A DNA stretch of 64,000 bases from Zonotrichia leucophrys gambelii. Its lineage: Eukaryota > Chordata > Aves > Passeriformes > Passerellidae. The position numbers and the translations under genes were made by a program. The notes below the pieces were generated by a model. The model was not told the DNA's origin. It made no database searches and saw nothing but the letters and a program-made list of their open reading frames with translations. The DNA is taken from assembly GCF_028769735.1 (NCBI RefSeq), contig NC_088178.1:3166001-3230000 (forward strand), in the 5' to 3' direction. How positions within the stretch are numbered: the stretch's first letter is position 1; each line of letters starts with the position of its first letter. Shown here piece after piece: positions 36,741 to 50,119 of this stretch.

Positions 36741-39499
36741 CACAGGGCTCACATGCCAGTCTGCAACACCACAGATTCATTTATTTATTTATTCCCCTCA
36801 TTCCCTCTCTTGGGAAATACCAGCTGTGAAATTTTACAACATCTGAAGTCAGAGTGGAAGTCTCTTCACTTTACAGCATTAACTGCTTTTGATTGCTGGA
36901 GCAGTTAGATGCAGTAACTCTCTTCTACAACCAGTAATAAAATAAAAAGGAATCTCTGTGGCCCTGAGCAGTCATCAAACCTGATCTGACTCCTTACCTC
37001 CCAGCTGGGAGAAAGATTCAAAATAAAGCATTCAGCATTCCCAGCTTCCAAACAGAAAAACATTAAAACCACGAAGTGACAGGAAAGCAACAACAATGTT
37101 AGATCCATTTTGTTTCTTTTAAACACCTCCTTCTCCAGCTATTCTGAACCTTTCAGCCAGCACACCCACAAAGCATGGAGGAATGCAACATTATTATTAT
37201 TATTATTATAACATCATCATCATCATCATTATTATTAATAGCAGTAGTAGTATTAACTAAGGGTCTCAAATTCCCATGCCAGGTATCTTACAGTTTTACT
37301 GAAAGAATGGGACTGTTTTCTGACAAATCCAAATTTTCCTGTTATTTAGGTTTGTCCTTGGCTAACCTTCTGTCCTGACAGTCTCAGAGTGTTTATGTCC
37401 TTTACCAAGGACATAGATCACATCCATACAGACATGAACACACTTTCTTCCTAAGAATGCAATGGGTTAAATATTTAAACATATGTAAACCCACTGCTAA
37501 GGTCAACCAACAAAGCCTGCATTTTCTAGGAACACAGCCAAACAGGATATGTTCTTTCACTGTTTCCCAATATTTCTTAGAAAGGAGTTTCCCTATTCCT
37601 GAAGGTGACTTCCACAAAATCTCTTCCATTCTGATTGAGTTTTATATTTTTGACAAATATTTGGAAAACACAATCACCTTGAAATAGTCACTAATGGTGA
37701 TGCTTGCTAGCATTGGGCAGAGTGGTTTCTGAAGGTATTTCCTCTGTTTCTTTCCCCAGTGAAAGTCAGTCACTCCGTTGGGAATTCCCCACTCCCAGCC
37801 CCTTCCGGTGTTCTGGAGCTAAAAGGATGTGATCCAGAAATAAGCTTTGTTTGCTCTCTTTTTTTTGGGAGGCATCATGTAGGTATTGATTTCACATCTG
37901 CTTCTACATGAGCTTTGGGCAACAGCTGTATCAACAGTGATGGGATATGCTGGCCATGGACATATTTACAATTATATGTAACACATTTTTCTGAGAACTT
38001 CACTTTCCCAGGTCGAGAGGAGAGCTGACAGTTTTAATTAAAGATTCTTGGTGTCGAGTTCAGGCTGCCTGAAAAGAAGTTGTTCCAAAGGCCATCAACA
38101 ACCATGTTTCAGGAACTCTCCACAACAAACACAGAAACGTTTCCCAGAGCATTCTCCCCTCCATCCAGAAAACCTGTCCAAGGAGAGTGAAGATTCATCT
38201 GTGCAGGAGTTGCAGCCACACGTGTAGGATGCTTCCCACAAATGCTGAACTCACCACTTGTTTTACTGCCCACGTGCACTGATGAAACACAGAGGATCTG
38301 ATGCATCTTGAACAAGCAAAGCCTGAAGTTGTGGACATAAGTGTGGATACTCATTTCTGGCTTGAATTACATCAGCCAGAGCAGAGGTAGGAGAAGCTGG
38401 AAGCTCTTATCTAAATTAAGTTCTAAAGCAAGTGGTAAAACACACACTTGTTCTCAGGATTAATCTGTGTTAGATCCCATCTCCAAAATCACTTCATCCT
38501 GGGTTTCTGAGGACATTTTTAAATGATGGAAGTCCATCATGATACTCCCAAAGGTGATTTCAAAGGAAAAAAAAAGACTAGGAAATTTTGAGGATCCTCT
38601 TCTATGCCCTGTGGAAGCCCTCAAGAGCTTGGCACTGTGAGCTACATCTGAGCCCCTACACCTTACACTTTATTAAAATACATTTAAGAAGAACTGCCTG
38701 GTGAAGGTCTGCCTCCAAAGGTCTGTCTAACATTGTTTCTGGATATCTCCTTAATCTTTCCTCCCCAGTTTTGAAAGTAAAAAGTCTTTTTATGTCAAGA
38801 TATTGGTATCTCAGCCTTTACAAAAATCATTTAAAGATCCTCCAAGTCACCTCCTCACTGCCCACCCATCAAACCTGGAATAAACACCAAATTTTAGAAC
38901 ACTGCACACTCTGAAGGGTCTCCCCTACAGCACCAATGGCTCCATGCAGCCCACAGACACTGAGATGATGTCAGGAACAGCTCTGCTGGCCTCAGGAAAT
39001 CCCCCATGAGCAACACCCAGTGACTCAAGGCTGAGCAGCACTCGGTTCAACAGTCATGGGGAAATGGAACAAGAAGTGAGACATGGCTTTTCCATCCCTG
39101 CCCCCCATCTGGCCACAAAGGACAGCTGAAGGACAGAAAATCTGCTGCCAGGGCCTCATTACAGATAAATCCCTTAGACATTCCAGCATCTCCATCCCTG
39201 CAATCTCACAGATATAATAAACTCAAACTTAGGGAGTTCCTTTTAGCAACTATATTCTCTAGTTGCTAAAGTAAAGATCTAAAAGCTTTTAGGGAAATCT
39301 TTTTCCACAGCCACAAAGAGTCAAGACGTGCTTCAAGGACACAGCTATTCCTAACTCACCACGGAGGACAAACATTATAAAAATTGTTAAAAACTGCTGT
39401 CTCCCCAAGGAGCTGTACCCATGATCACTGTAATGATGTACAACAGAACCAACAGCATTCCCACTACAGCCACAGCCCATCCCACTCCAGCAGTTATCA
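36741..39499. other. Intron-like sequence with one trinucleotide array
   Basis: No gene recognised. Structured parts are a TTTA run at about 36779-36795 and the trinucleotide array at 37190-37255. Confidence 0.5.
37190..37255. repeat. Compound trinucleotide array (ATT)n-(CAT)n-(ATT)n-(AGT)n
   Basis: Six ATT units, then about five CAT units, ATT again, then GCAGTAGTAGTA. Each block differs from its neighbour by one base per unit. Confidence 0.93.
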
Positions 39500-39715
39500 G
39501 AGAATCCAAGAATGGTTTGGGAATGGAAGGGACCTTAAAGATCATCTTGTTCCATGGGCAGGGACACCTCCCACTATCCCAGGGTGCTCCAAGCCCCATC
39601 CAACCTGGCCTTGGACACTTCCAGGGATCCAGGGGCAGCCACAGCTTCTCTGGGCACCTGTGCCAGGGCCTGCCCACCTTCACAGTGCAGAATTTCTTCC
39701 TAAGACCCAATGACT
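39500..39715 (-). mobile_element. CR1 LINE 3' end
   Basis: Reversed CR1 from 'agagaatccaagaatggttt' through 'ccatgggcagggacacctcc', 'caacctggccttggacactt' and 'cagccacagcttctctgggc' to 'gaatttcttcctaaga'. The minus strand translates to the CR1 RT tail ('LRKKFCTVKVGRPWHR'-like). Confidence 0.93.
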
Positions 39716-42045
39716 AAATATCTTTCTTTCAAAGCCTCCTGCCTCTCTTTTCTTCTAGCACAGTACCAAAGACTGGCTCAGGTACTCCTGAATGCCAAGA
39801 TCACAGGATAGGGACCAACAAGCTAGAACAATAAGACACACCATTACCAGGACATCTCAAATATTAATTTCCAACTGCATTATAAACACAAGCATTGTTA
39901 ACTTGTGATCCATTTCTGTGCTGAATGCTGTAATTTACCTTCATTTTGGTTAGGGAGGTGAGCCAGGCAGCCACAACAGCATTACAGAATTACACAACTA
40001 GCCAAAGCCAGTCTCACTAATAGCTGTGTCAAAGCTCAGGGCTACAAGACAAACAGCCTGCCTGGAGCTCTTCACATTTAGTGGCTCATAAAAGACATGC
40101 TTATACCTGCTGCACACTCCTGTGTTTGTGTGTGCAACTTGGGATTATTATCCCTCCAGTTACTACATGAAAGAGTAACTCAGGGTAATGGTATTCTGGA
40201 GAAGCAGTGCCAGCACTTCTGGAGACCAAAGGCACAAGGATGATACAAAACACCCAAAACAAGGCTGCAAATGGCATTTATTACTGAATCTACCATGAAA
40301 AGTACAATTAGAGCAACTAACTCATTGTACTGTGAGCAAAGAAACCTTAAACTACAGAAATTAAGGTAGCAGCTCCCATCCTATACCAACGTCTATTTTA
40401 CATTTCCGCAAATGTTTTTACCCATGCCCACAGTGCTTGCACAACCCCTGATGATTAAGGATGCCCTAAAGAAATTCCTGTGCCATAAACACCAAGGGCT
40501 CAAGACACAAAGATAAAAACAGAGCAGGTGAACTCGAAGTACAGCACTGCTGGGTTAAAGCAAACACATCTGTGTGATGGTGGTTCATAACCAAATCTCA
40601 CCAACAGCTTTCACACTTGCTGTATGCAGGTTTCTGTGGCTGAAAAACCACATTGTGCTGCCAAGTCTCAAGGCAACACCTTGGTTCCTTGCATTAACAC
40701 AGGTGCAGTTTCCATTCAGCTTCACAGCTGATAGGGAAAACAACTTCCATCCATGGGAGAACACGAAGCTCCTTGAGATGAGCTTTGTAACATATAAAGC
40801 ACAGTGATATTTTATTTCTGACAAAATTTACTATAATTAAAGTAAATAGGAGTCAAATATAGAGAACTTTTACTCTGTTCCATCAATTAAGAGAAGCCAA
40901 ATTACTAGGTGGGAGGCTTAGGTGGACAAACTGGGCAGTTACATTTTGAAGCTGGCACCAGAGACAAGACAACAACATTACAGGGCCAGAGATGTTCAGA
41001 AGTTAAAGACCACATCAGTGCAGGGAAACAACTTGCAATAAATACACCAGCAGTGATCTCTGCTCTCTATTCACTTAGTCTGGAATTCTACCAGCTGCTT
41101 CTCAGAAGGATGCACACAGATTTCCTAAAGTAGCTCAGCTCATCGTCAGCAAAAGGAAAATTACCTTCTTTTCCACTTTTATTCACAACTATTTATGAAA
41201 AATCCTCTAACATTCATGAGGAGAATATCAAGGCAGGACAGTTAAACACTGACCAACAAAGAGTTCTTGGTTGGAATGCTGCATTTATTATTATTCATGG
41301 TAACCTGGTTCCTAGAGGATCTTAAGAAAATTACAGATGTGTGTGTGTGGCTCTTGGTATGAGTCTAGAACGGCACCAACTTCTAAGGGGCAACAATTAC
41401 AAAATACCATATAGAGTTTTGCAGCACCAGCCAGATGTCCTCAGGCAGTAAGAACAAAAACTTCACTAAGCCAGGAGAGGCTGCTCCACATCACCAACTT
41501 TGTGACAGTATCAGTTCAAAAATGTTGTGTCAGAAACCTCAGCAAAATTAGAGGAAAAAAGCTTTAAGTTTTCTTAATATGCTGCACTGTCACACTAATA
41601 ATTCTACATTGTGCTGTACTATACACAAAACCACAATTTAATAAAAAAATTCTGAGTTTTCATCATGGATGCCCATCATATGAACCTCACTTTGTTGCTT
41701 TAGTGCATGTTGCATTCACTGACCTTTCACTGTATGGGTCAGGGCCATCACCTTGAAAATGCACATCTGAGAAAGTGGGAATGTTTTCTCACCATCATCT
41801 GAGGCAGATTCACAACTTGCATCAGCTACAGGTCTGGCTTGGGGAGTTACTGCATGAAGGAGTCATGGCAGAATTAACAGGGCTTGAAAAGGGGGAAATG
41901 TCTACAAAATGTTTGTAGAACAACCTGCTTAAGCAAAATCTCTACAAGTTATTGCTCTTTACTCTTCTCCTGAGTGAATTGTTGTTAAATTCTGACTGCT
42001 AGCACTATTTTATACCTAGATGTGGTTTTTAAAGCAAACCACAAC
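39716..42045. other. Intron-like sequence, no gene recognised
   Basis: AT-rich unique DNA without a recognised repeat or exon. Confidence 0.5.
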
Positions 42046-42286
42046 CTGGTAGCCAGATCCTATTTCATCCTCCAAGTCACACCAGTTTCCTGGAGGATGC
42101 TCTGCTGCCTCATGTTCCTCTGTTTGGTGTTTGTAAAAGCACGTGTGGCCAGCATAAGTGGGGTCAGGCTCCAGTGACCCATCAAGAAAGAACATGAAAG
42201 CAGGAGACAAATCTGGGTGAGGCTCACTCATCTGTGTCAGCTCTTTAAAGAAAGAATTCCCCTTGTAAAACACAGCTACTTTTATT
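42046..42286 (-). other. Candidate exon of unknown gene, protein-like frame
   Basis: On the minus strand a pyrimidine-rich tract ending 'gctctcacag' precedes an open frame of about 80 codons. The frame reads as plausible globular protein: 'KVAVFYKGNSFFKELTQM', then 'MFFLDGSLEPDPTYAGH', then 'HPPGNWCDLEDEIGSGYQ'. A weak donor (CAG|gttgtg) follows. Without splicing the frame ends in a TAG 30 bases later. I do not recognise the family and do not assign a function. Composition, the good acceptor and acidic/aromatic residue spacing make it more than background, but chance or a decayed exon is possible. Confidence 0.3.
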
Positions 42287-43142
42287 CTGTGAGAGCATTT
42301 GCCAGGTGGGGACAAGAAAAATAAAGAATAAAGAGAAACCCTGAAGAAGAAATAAATGGGGGAGATGGAAAACTTCAAATGCCTTGATTCTCAATTTCAG
42401 AGACCTCCTCTTAACTACTACAGGAAAATCAACTTTGCAGAATAATCCATGCTCCACTTCATTAAGCTTAAAGTTGTTTATTATGTTACTCGTGCTAGAC
42501 CTGATAAAGAAATGCTTGCAAAAATATGTGACAGAATCATCTGCTATGTAAAAAACTTAAATGGGATCTTCCTGAAAAAATCCTCACTGGGCAGATTTCT
42601 CCAAATGAGGTCTCTTTTTGACTAATGAGCAATTGTCACTAAGTTACAACACACCAGTGACATCTCCTTAGGGAAATGTAGGAATCTACAGGTGGTGACC
42701 ATGTAGCAGTGCTTAACCCTTCAGCAAGTCTCAATTTCAACAGCCCATTTCCTCGCTAATGAAGCTGCTGCAGCTATCTGTGCTGCTGGAAATCAATCAG
42801 AGCAGCAATTAGCAAGGCAGGTGTAGCGAGCAGGAAGGCAGACACATCTGGAGATAAGGCACTGTGTGGAGACTGAACACATCAGCTGGTCAGGGGTCTA
42901 AATGAGAAGGGTTTAGTGTGGGGATAGAGGCAGAGAGCAGAGCTGGGAGCACTGCTCAGCTCATGGCAGAAGTGGATGTAGCTTTAGGAGGCTGCAAGCC
43001 CTGGAAGCAGAGAGCAGAGCCCTGAGGAACATAACGGGGTACCTGGGTGTACCTGGGTGTGCTTGGAATGCAGAAACTCTGCAAGACTGAACCTGCCTGT
43101 GCAGGTCTGTACAAAACTTCAATTAAGAAATACTACTTAGTT
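42287..43142. other. Unassigned sequence upstream of a solo LTR
   Basis: No gene recognised. A short doubled phrase 'gtacctgggtgt' occurs at about 43041-43060. Confidence 0.5.
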
Positions 43143-43579
43143 TGATGCCTCAGGTTTGAGCTTTTATGTTTTTCAGGTTCTGTGCTGCTTTAGTGTGTGG
43201 GTCTGGGCTTCCTATGAGGGGATGGTGAGCTCTGTGCACAGAGCAGGGAAACCTGGGCACCAAGGACAAATGATCCAAATCTCAGCCCAAGAGCACAAAC
43301 AACGTGGGCTGAAGAGAGAAAAACAAGCAGGATGGGACTGCATGGGCTAAAGGTGCAATTGGAGAATTAACTCAAATATACAAATGGAGCAGAACTTATA
43401 AAAGTGAGAGATCTCGTGACCAGTTGCCCATTTTGTGACCATTTTGGTTCATCTTGGGTGCAGCCCTGGCTGGGCTCTTGTGCTGCCCAAGGTGGATCCA
43501 TTGAGGCCTTTAATAAATCCCTACTTTATTCTTTACCTCTGTCCAGCCTCTGTTCTACTTCAGCCTTCACAAGGCATCA
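43143..43579 (+). mobile_element. Solo LTR of an endogenous retrovirus (437 bp) with 8-bp terminal inverted repeats
   Basis: The segment begins TGATGCCT and ends AGGCATCA, a perfect 8-bp inverted repeat with TG...CA ends. Internal signals sit where they should in an LTR: TATAAAA at 43397-43403, then a ~110-bp R-like stretch, and AATAAA at 43512-43517 about 60 bp before the end. No retroviral genes flank it. Flanking bases (AGTT and AATG) do not form a clear target duplication, so one edge may be altered or the copy recombined. Confidence 0.8.
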
Positions 43580-43630
43580 AATGACATAAATGTTATGGTT
43601 GTGCTATTTTCAGTGTATAAACTCAGCTGT

Positions 43631-43672
43631 GTGTATCAATAAATGTGTATCAATAAATGTGTATCAATAAAC
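43631..43672. repeat. Three tandem copies of a 14-bp unit containing AATAAA
   Basis: The unit GTGTATCAATAAAT is repeated three times, with only the last base of the third copy changed. It starts 52 bases after the LTR end. Confidence 0.95.
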
Positions 43673-46600
43673 AGCTTCATGCATGCAAATCATGGAGACC
43701 CCATCTCTTTGTCAATCTCCATCAGTTTAGGCCCAGAATGTGTGACCATTCCAGCCCAGTTTCTGCACATCTGCCTCCCAGTGATACCTCTCTCACCCCT
43801 TGCCCCCAAGTTTTATCAGCACCTTCCTCAGGTAAGACAGGAAGTGGGCAGACAGGAGAGAATGAAACTCCCTGGAAGCCTGTTCAGACATGTTTCTGCC
43901 CAAAGGCACTTGTAAAGAAAAAGCTTGGGTATGAGCTTGTACTGGTGTCAGACACCAAAATCACCCCTTGAGAAAAATGGGAAGGGGGGGAAAAAATCTC
44001 AGTTCCAGAGCTCAAGAACAAAACAGGGAAATTTTTTTAATTTATTTAAGAGTTAGGTAGTAGTCCATCAATATTCAGAAGCTGGAGAATAATGGGTATG
44101 TGGGTCAGATTGAAACACACACATTCCACTGTGTGACAGCTGCACATGAAGGCCACCCAAACCCTACTGAGACAGCAACAGCTGAGTCTCAAGTCCATCC
44201 ACAATTCAGCATCACCAGCCTAGGCAGTTTTGTTAATGAGACACCCAGAGTGACTCCAGCTCAGGAAAGGCACAGAAGGTACCACATCCACAGGCACAGC
44301 AAGTGGAAATAATCATTCACGACAAGGCAGCAGAGCTGAAAGCCACGAGCCAGGAAGGTTTCCATGATGGACTGAGGCTATCAGATAGCAGGGGTGGTGA
44401 CCAAGCCAGCACACTAAAATAACACACCCAGGCTCCAAAACAGATCTCAGCTCCTTACCTCAGCACCTGAGAAGGTGAAGTGCTGAACCTCCAGCAAAAC
44501 AATCCAAAGTTTTTTATGATATCTGAACAAAGGAGTGCCAAGGGAGAAATTCTTTTCTATTACCTTTCAGATACATGGGGTCTTAGTGCTATTAAATAAT
44601 CTCACAAATGGCAACAGAGGTGAAACTTAGGGTAGATCTTCATACCACAGCACAGGTTTTCCCCTCTTCCCTTTCTTTCACTCCAGTTAATATCAGTATT
44701 TCCTACCTAGAACAGGAATTTTCTCTCCAAGCAGGATAGCTAAGGCAAAGGCACTTGAAAAGTATTTGCACAATTATTTCTTTATTCTCTAGAACTTACT
44801 GAAAAATGTGCTTTGCTGATCACCAGAGAAGACACTTCAAGCACCAGAATTATTCAGACACCGTAGGCTACAAAAGACCAATTTTCAAATCATCCTTTCT
44901 GACAGAAATACATTTCAAGCTATCTTGCATTACCCACCCAATCCAAATGATCAACCAAGTGGAGAGGTTTTGTTTAAAAAGACTTATGAGGTTTCACTGG
45001 CTTGTGCAGTATTGTGTGGATGCTAAAAACCCATCACTTCAAATGCTGTAACAGAGAGGATATGTTCTCATTATTTCAGCAGCTCTTAAGTCTCAGATGA
45101 GCACAGAGATTAACTGGAGATCATGTCAGCAGCTTTCCTGAACTTGACTGCAGATAGATAAAACAGCTGATTGCTCATTGCTATGGACCTGAAATAAATC
45201 ACCAGCTATAAATGCAAAATAAATACTGGCTCGATTCCTTCTATTTTTCAATGAACAGCAATCTGTTTTTCTCTCACCATTCTAATTTAAGCTATTTCAT
45301 TTTCTCATGTCTCAAAAAAACCCATCAAACAATACATGTTAAAGTTAGAAGGAGCATCCCATTTAATTATGATGTTGTGGCAGTATGAGCTTCAAAACAG
45401 AAAGAGGAGTGACCTCAGGAGATGTTCATCTAAAATAAGATGAAAGTTGTTGTGAGAATACATTCCAGCTTCTAAAGATGTCTAATTTCTATGTAGGAAT
45501 CAAATTTAGATTTTAAAGTTCCTTGTGTTTGAAATTGCACTAAATAATAAGGCCCAAACTCTCATGTGATTACAAGCCTGTGGGTCTGTCTGCACCAGGC
45601 CTATTACCAAATATTCCTCTTTGAGCAAGATTTTTGGTTATTTTAAACTCATCTTTCAGTGAAAGATGACCCAATTGCTAGTAGAAAATTAACAGTTTTA
45701 CTGTTTTATCACAGAGAATTCTCACATGATCCAAACTTTCAGAAAGTTAAAGATCCCTGGGCTCTGTTGCCAATACAAATCATGTTTTTGAAGCATGAAC
45801 AAAGTCCCTTTGGTTGTCATTGTGCAGAGTACAGAAAAATCCCACATTTTTCTGGGCTGGGAAAAGTCTATGCATTCCTCAAATAACATTTTTATGGAAG
45901 CCAAACAATTTTTTTTAATGCCACACAAAACCTTTCAGGCTGCCATCCACTCCACTTTCCTGACTTGTATGACAAGCAAGGAGTTCAATTTGTCTGCAAA
46001 TGTAGAGCAGAAGCACCTTGGAGGGCTTTTGCCAAAAAACTGCTCACAACTCCAACAGAAACCTCAATGGTCTCATCTCAATCTGAAAGCATCTTAAAAG
46101 ACCTGATATCCTCTTCTCAATGGTAACATGAGCTCCAAAAATCTCAATTTGGCCGCAAGAGTGGTTGTAAAACAAAAGTCTCACTATTTACTGGCCCACC
46201 TCACCCACATGAAGCTGGTAGAACCCTGGAGAGATCAGCTTCCTTTCCACCAGCCCCAGTTTATCACCAGTTTGCCCAAAAGCCATGGGAAACCAGTGAT
46301 TTGAGGAAAGCAAACCATGGAATTAGTGATATTTATATTATTAAATATATATCATGAACATGCAGTTCCCTCCTACAAATGAGTAGCATGTTCTGGGGGT
46401 ATAAATAGGAATTTATCCTCCTAGGAGTAATCTCTTCTGTGTGCACACATTCTAGGGGTGGAGAAATAGCAGCACAGGGTGAAACTGGGACAGAATAACC
46501 CACAGCTGCAGAGGTCCAAAGAACAGAAACCTCACAGGTTATGTCACAAAACCACAGCCCCACTCTTCAGCTAGATTCAAGTGGCACAGGAATGCCAGCA

Positions 46601-49600
46601 TTTGTGACAGCACCAAACTCAATTCCTCACCATTCACTCTCTTAAAATGCACAGTTTTAAGCAGTTCTACAGTAGTAACAAAGATTAACAGCAGAAATGC
46701 AAAAGTCACCAATAATTGAGATAACAGAACTTCTAACCCTCAAACCCATCCCCTCCACATCCCAAAACACCAGGTCTGCACGTGAATCCTCAAGCCTGGA
46801 TTGCAGAGATAAGAAAATTGGGCAAATGGATGAACATCACAAAATGAACTTGTTTGAAGACAGTAAAGCAAAAAAACCACAGGACTGAGGGAAGCATTTT
46901 GCTCTCTTTGAATGCTGCTATCTGAAGGCTGCTGGAACAGATAAGGGATGGCATGCATTGGACAAATGATATTTAATATCCATTGAAGCTGGAGCTCTGT
47001 AAGGAAGTTTCAAAAAGTTTCCTGGAAGTTGAGAGACCAGAAGCATCCCAGGAACATCAGAGGGTTTCAAACAGAGGATTGTAAAGCAGCATCAGGCTTG
47101 CTGCCATGGCAAGGGCAGACCTGTGTCCTTGTGCATGTCCAAGCATTTACAGTCCTGACAGCACCAGCAGCACTTCCAGGAGAGATTTGTTGGGTCTTGA
47201 AGTAAATCAGAGCTTTGCCATCACCTTAAAGAGAATTCAGCACTACTGCACACCCTAAGTAGCATCTCCTATAAAGTAAAGTCTTCCTGCTGTAAAGGAT
47301 TTTAAAAAGTTAATGTACAAATCTTTTTGTCTAAGCCTGACATGCTATAACAGTGAGGGTTTGTGTTTGGTGGGGTTTGTTTGTCTGTTGTTTGTCTTGT
47401 TTTTTTTTTTTTTTTAGCTGAATCTTGAGTTCAGGTGTATTTTTTATAAGAGAAGGTCAATGTCTTGCTCTCAATTGACTCAAATGAAAACACACTGAGA
47501 CTGAGAGTAAATGTTGCCAGAAGTCTTTCTCCCCTGATTAGTTTCCACACTCAACTGAACAGCATCACAAATACCCTGCAGACTCAACCCTGAAACATCA
47601 ATTTATAAGATGTAAACAACCACTTTTGATACAATTAGGAACATGAAGATAATCACATACTCCTCTAACCAAAATGCAGGGGATCTTATCCATCATTTTG
47701 AAGATCAGCATTGCCTTATATCAATATTTTGGTCACTGCAATCATCTTAACCTTCAGTATTATTCTCCGTTAAGTTCAAGCACTGTCTATCCTTTTAAGC
47801 CCATTGTATTTTTACTTTAAGTAGGTTTTCATGTTACTCCTGTAAAGAGTGGTGGAAAACAGCTTCTGCAAAGTTTGTCTGTAGCTGTCACTGACATTTT
47901 GCCTAGGTTTTGAAAGACTGCCTTCAGTTAGCAAGTCCACTGGGCACTTATTTCCAGTGTATCACTCCAATCACAGTCACATGAAACCCGTGGTTCATCT
48001 GAAACATTGACTGTGCTCATTTTCCCCTCCTCTTTATTTTCCAAGCCCAGTGAACTGTATGTGAAATAGTTTAAATAAACAGGTTTTAAATGAGTTCTCA
48101 TATGGATCAACCTGACACGAGGCCAAGGTTATACCAGATGATGATGCACTGATTTTCCCTTTTCCATATCATGTCTTCCTCCCTCCTACTTAATAACTTT
48201 AATAGCATTAATGACACACTCTACTTAAGCCAGTCAACAACAGGAGAGCCAGCATTATTACAAGTTTTACCAATAATTCAATATTTTCATAGGTGAGGGA
48301 GCCTTTCTTACCCCATTCCCATCCACATCTCAGCACTGAGCTGCTCACAGAGCAAGAGTTTAACAATTAGCACAAGGTCATGGCATGTTAATGGATTTTA
48401 CTGCAGGCTACCCATACTGGTCTTTAGAATGATTAATGGCTGAAAACTCCATTAATTAATCATCTTAACAAGCCTGATTGTTCCTCTAAAGGAAATGCAA
48501 GCAAACCAGTTCTTGCCTAGAGCTGGAGGATGTGTGCTGTCCTCCACATACCTCTCTGTATTGTTCAAGTATCCCGTGGTTACTGAGCCGCCACAACCCA
48601 TGGCTGGCTCCAGAATCCTATTTTTCCCCATTTTTCCTAGGAGCACTCTGCCTTTGTGAGAAATGCCACTGGGGACTTCCCATCCCAGCAGGGAAAGAGG
48701 AAAGAAAGCAGCAGAAGGAAAGGCACGAGTGGTGGTGGTGGCTCAGTGTTTGGTTCTCAGCTCTGATTTCCTACTCATTCCAGGGGGACTGGTTCTGTTA
48801 CTCCCCGTGGAGCATTCCAGGCTCCAAATGATCACTTCCACACTCAGGAACAGAAAATTACTTCTAGGTTCAATTTTAGGTTTATTTTCAGTTTACAGTT
48901 GTATGAACAAGATAACTTCTCCCTCCTCATCCTGGCACAAAAGGCAACCTTCCAACAAACACTTTCAAGAGATGGGCTTGGTACCACAATTCATTTATAA
49001 CAGACACTAAAAGTCCATTTGGGCAAATCTAAACAAACTCTGTGGTGCCAGTGTGCCTTTCTTTCAGCCCTCAGTGACAAAGCACAGGTGAAGCCATTAC
49101 CAGCCAAGTCCAAGGGAAATTACTCTTTACAATTTACACATTCTCTCAAGAAGCTGGTTTTCCTCTGTTCCTGACATTATAGCTTTTGTTAGATTAACTG
49201 CTTCTCTTCTACCTTGAAAAACTTAAATATTTGTTATTCTTGTTTCCACCTACTGATGTCCTGAATGCAAAGACTCAGGTTGACTGCTCTTTAAAAAACA
49301 CCTTAACAAATTACCCTCTCCTTTTATCATGACTCAAATTACCTCTGTTGGTAAAATTAACTCATTTTAGCTCACCTTTCTGGCATTAAATGCTGGAAGA
49401 GGCCTACACAGCAGCCTTATCTACAGGTCCACCTCAGAGAAGCCACCTGCAACAGAGATGTCAGAAGCTGCCTGCAGTTTGAATTTCAAATGCCACCCAT
49501 ATCAGCCTACATCAATCACAGGAAAATATAGATCTGTTTGCTTGACTGGGAAAAGATTTTTGCCTTTGTAGGTGTAAAAGAAAGTGTCTTAAAAACTGTA

Positions 49601-49608
49601 TCGATTGA
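43673..49608. other. Long intron-like stretch, no gene recognised
   Basis: Nearly 6 kb of AT-rich unique DNA. The only low-complexity element noted is a T16 run at 47400-47415. Several 60-100 codon frames have no family resemblance. Confidence 0.5.
47400..47415. repeat. Poly-T tract (T16) in a GTTTGT-rich context
   Basis: Sixteen consecutive T residues after a 'tttgtttgtctgttgtttg' patch. Confidence 0.93.
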
Positions 49609-49825
49609 TTTCAACAACAGAACACCAACAAACCAAATCTTTCATTAACATTTGGGAGAAAATCCTGTGCCAAGTCTTTTAGTCCTGCCAAAAGTATCTG
49701 ACAAATAAAAATATCCATGTACACTGCCCATCTATCACCATCTGACCCACCACTACATTTTGTTCCTTTTATTCTTTCCATAAAGTTTTTAACAGTCACA
49801 TCATCAGTCCAGATGGATTTAAGGA
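49609..49825 (-). other. Short protein-like frame, unidentified
   Basis: An open minus-strand frame of about 71 codons between stops. It contains 'KNFMERIKGTKCSGGSD' and, after a T-rich stretch, 'LLAGLKDLAQDFLPNVNERF'. The C-S-G-G-S-D followed by G-L-K faintly recalls von Willebrand A-type domains, but the spacing is wrong and similarity is weak. Codons are AT-rich like the intron background. It is kept only as an observation. Confidence 0.15.
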
Positions 49826-49873
49826 GAAATTTTCATTTCTCTTCTCAGTCATTCTCTTCTCCCAGGTAACACA

Positions 49874-50119
49874 CGACAGGACAGAAGAGAAAGGCTCAGC
49901 CAGAGGAGGTTTATATTGGATATTACAAAAAACTTCACTGAAAAGCTGGCCAGGCTTTGGACCAGGCTGCCCAAGGAAGTGATGGAATCACCATCAAGGG
50001 AAGTGTTCAAAAAATGTGTGGATGTGGCCCCTGGGCACATGGTTTAGTGGTGAACACAATTCACAGTGGACTCAGGGATCCCAGAGGTCTTTTCCAACCT
50101 TAATGATCCTGTGTTTCTG
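49874..50119 (+). mobile_element. CR1 LINE 3' end, forward
   Basis: Forward CR1: 'aggaggtttatattggatat', 'aaacttcactgaaaagctgg', 'ggctgcccaaggaagtgatg', 'gtgttcaaaaaatgtgtgga', ending 'gtcttttccaaccttaatga' and a CTGTG-type tail. Confidence 0.93.

Noticed and set aside
43631..43672. Possible CRISPR-like repeat
   Set aside because: Three adjacent 14-bp units without spacers in bird DNA: a tandem repeat.
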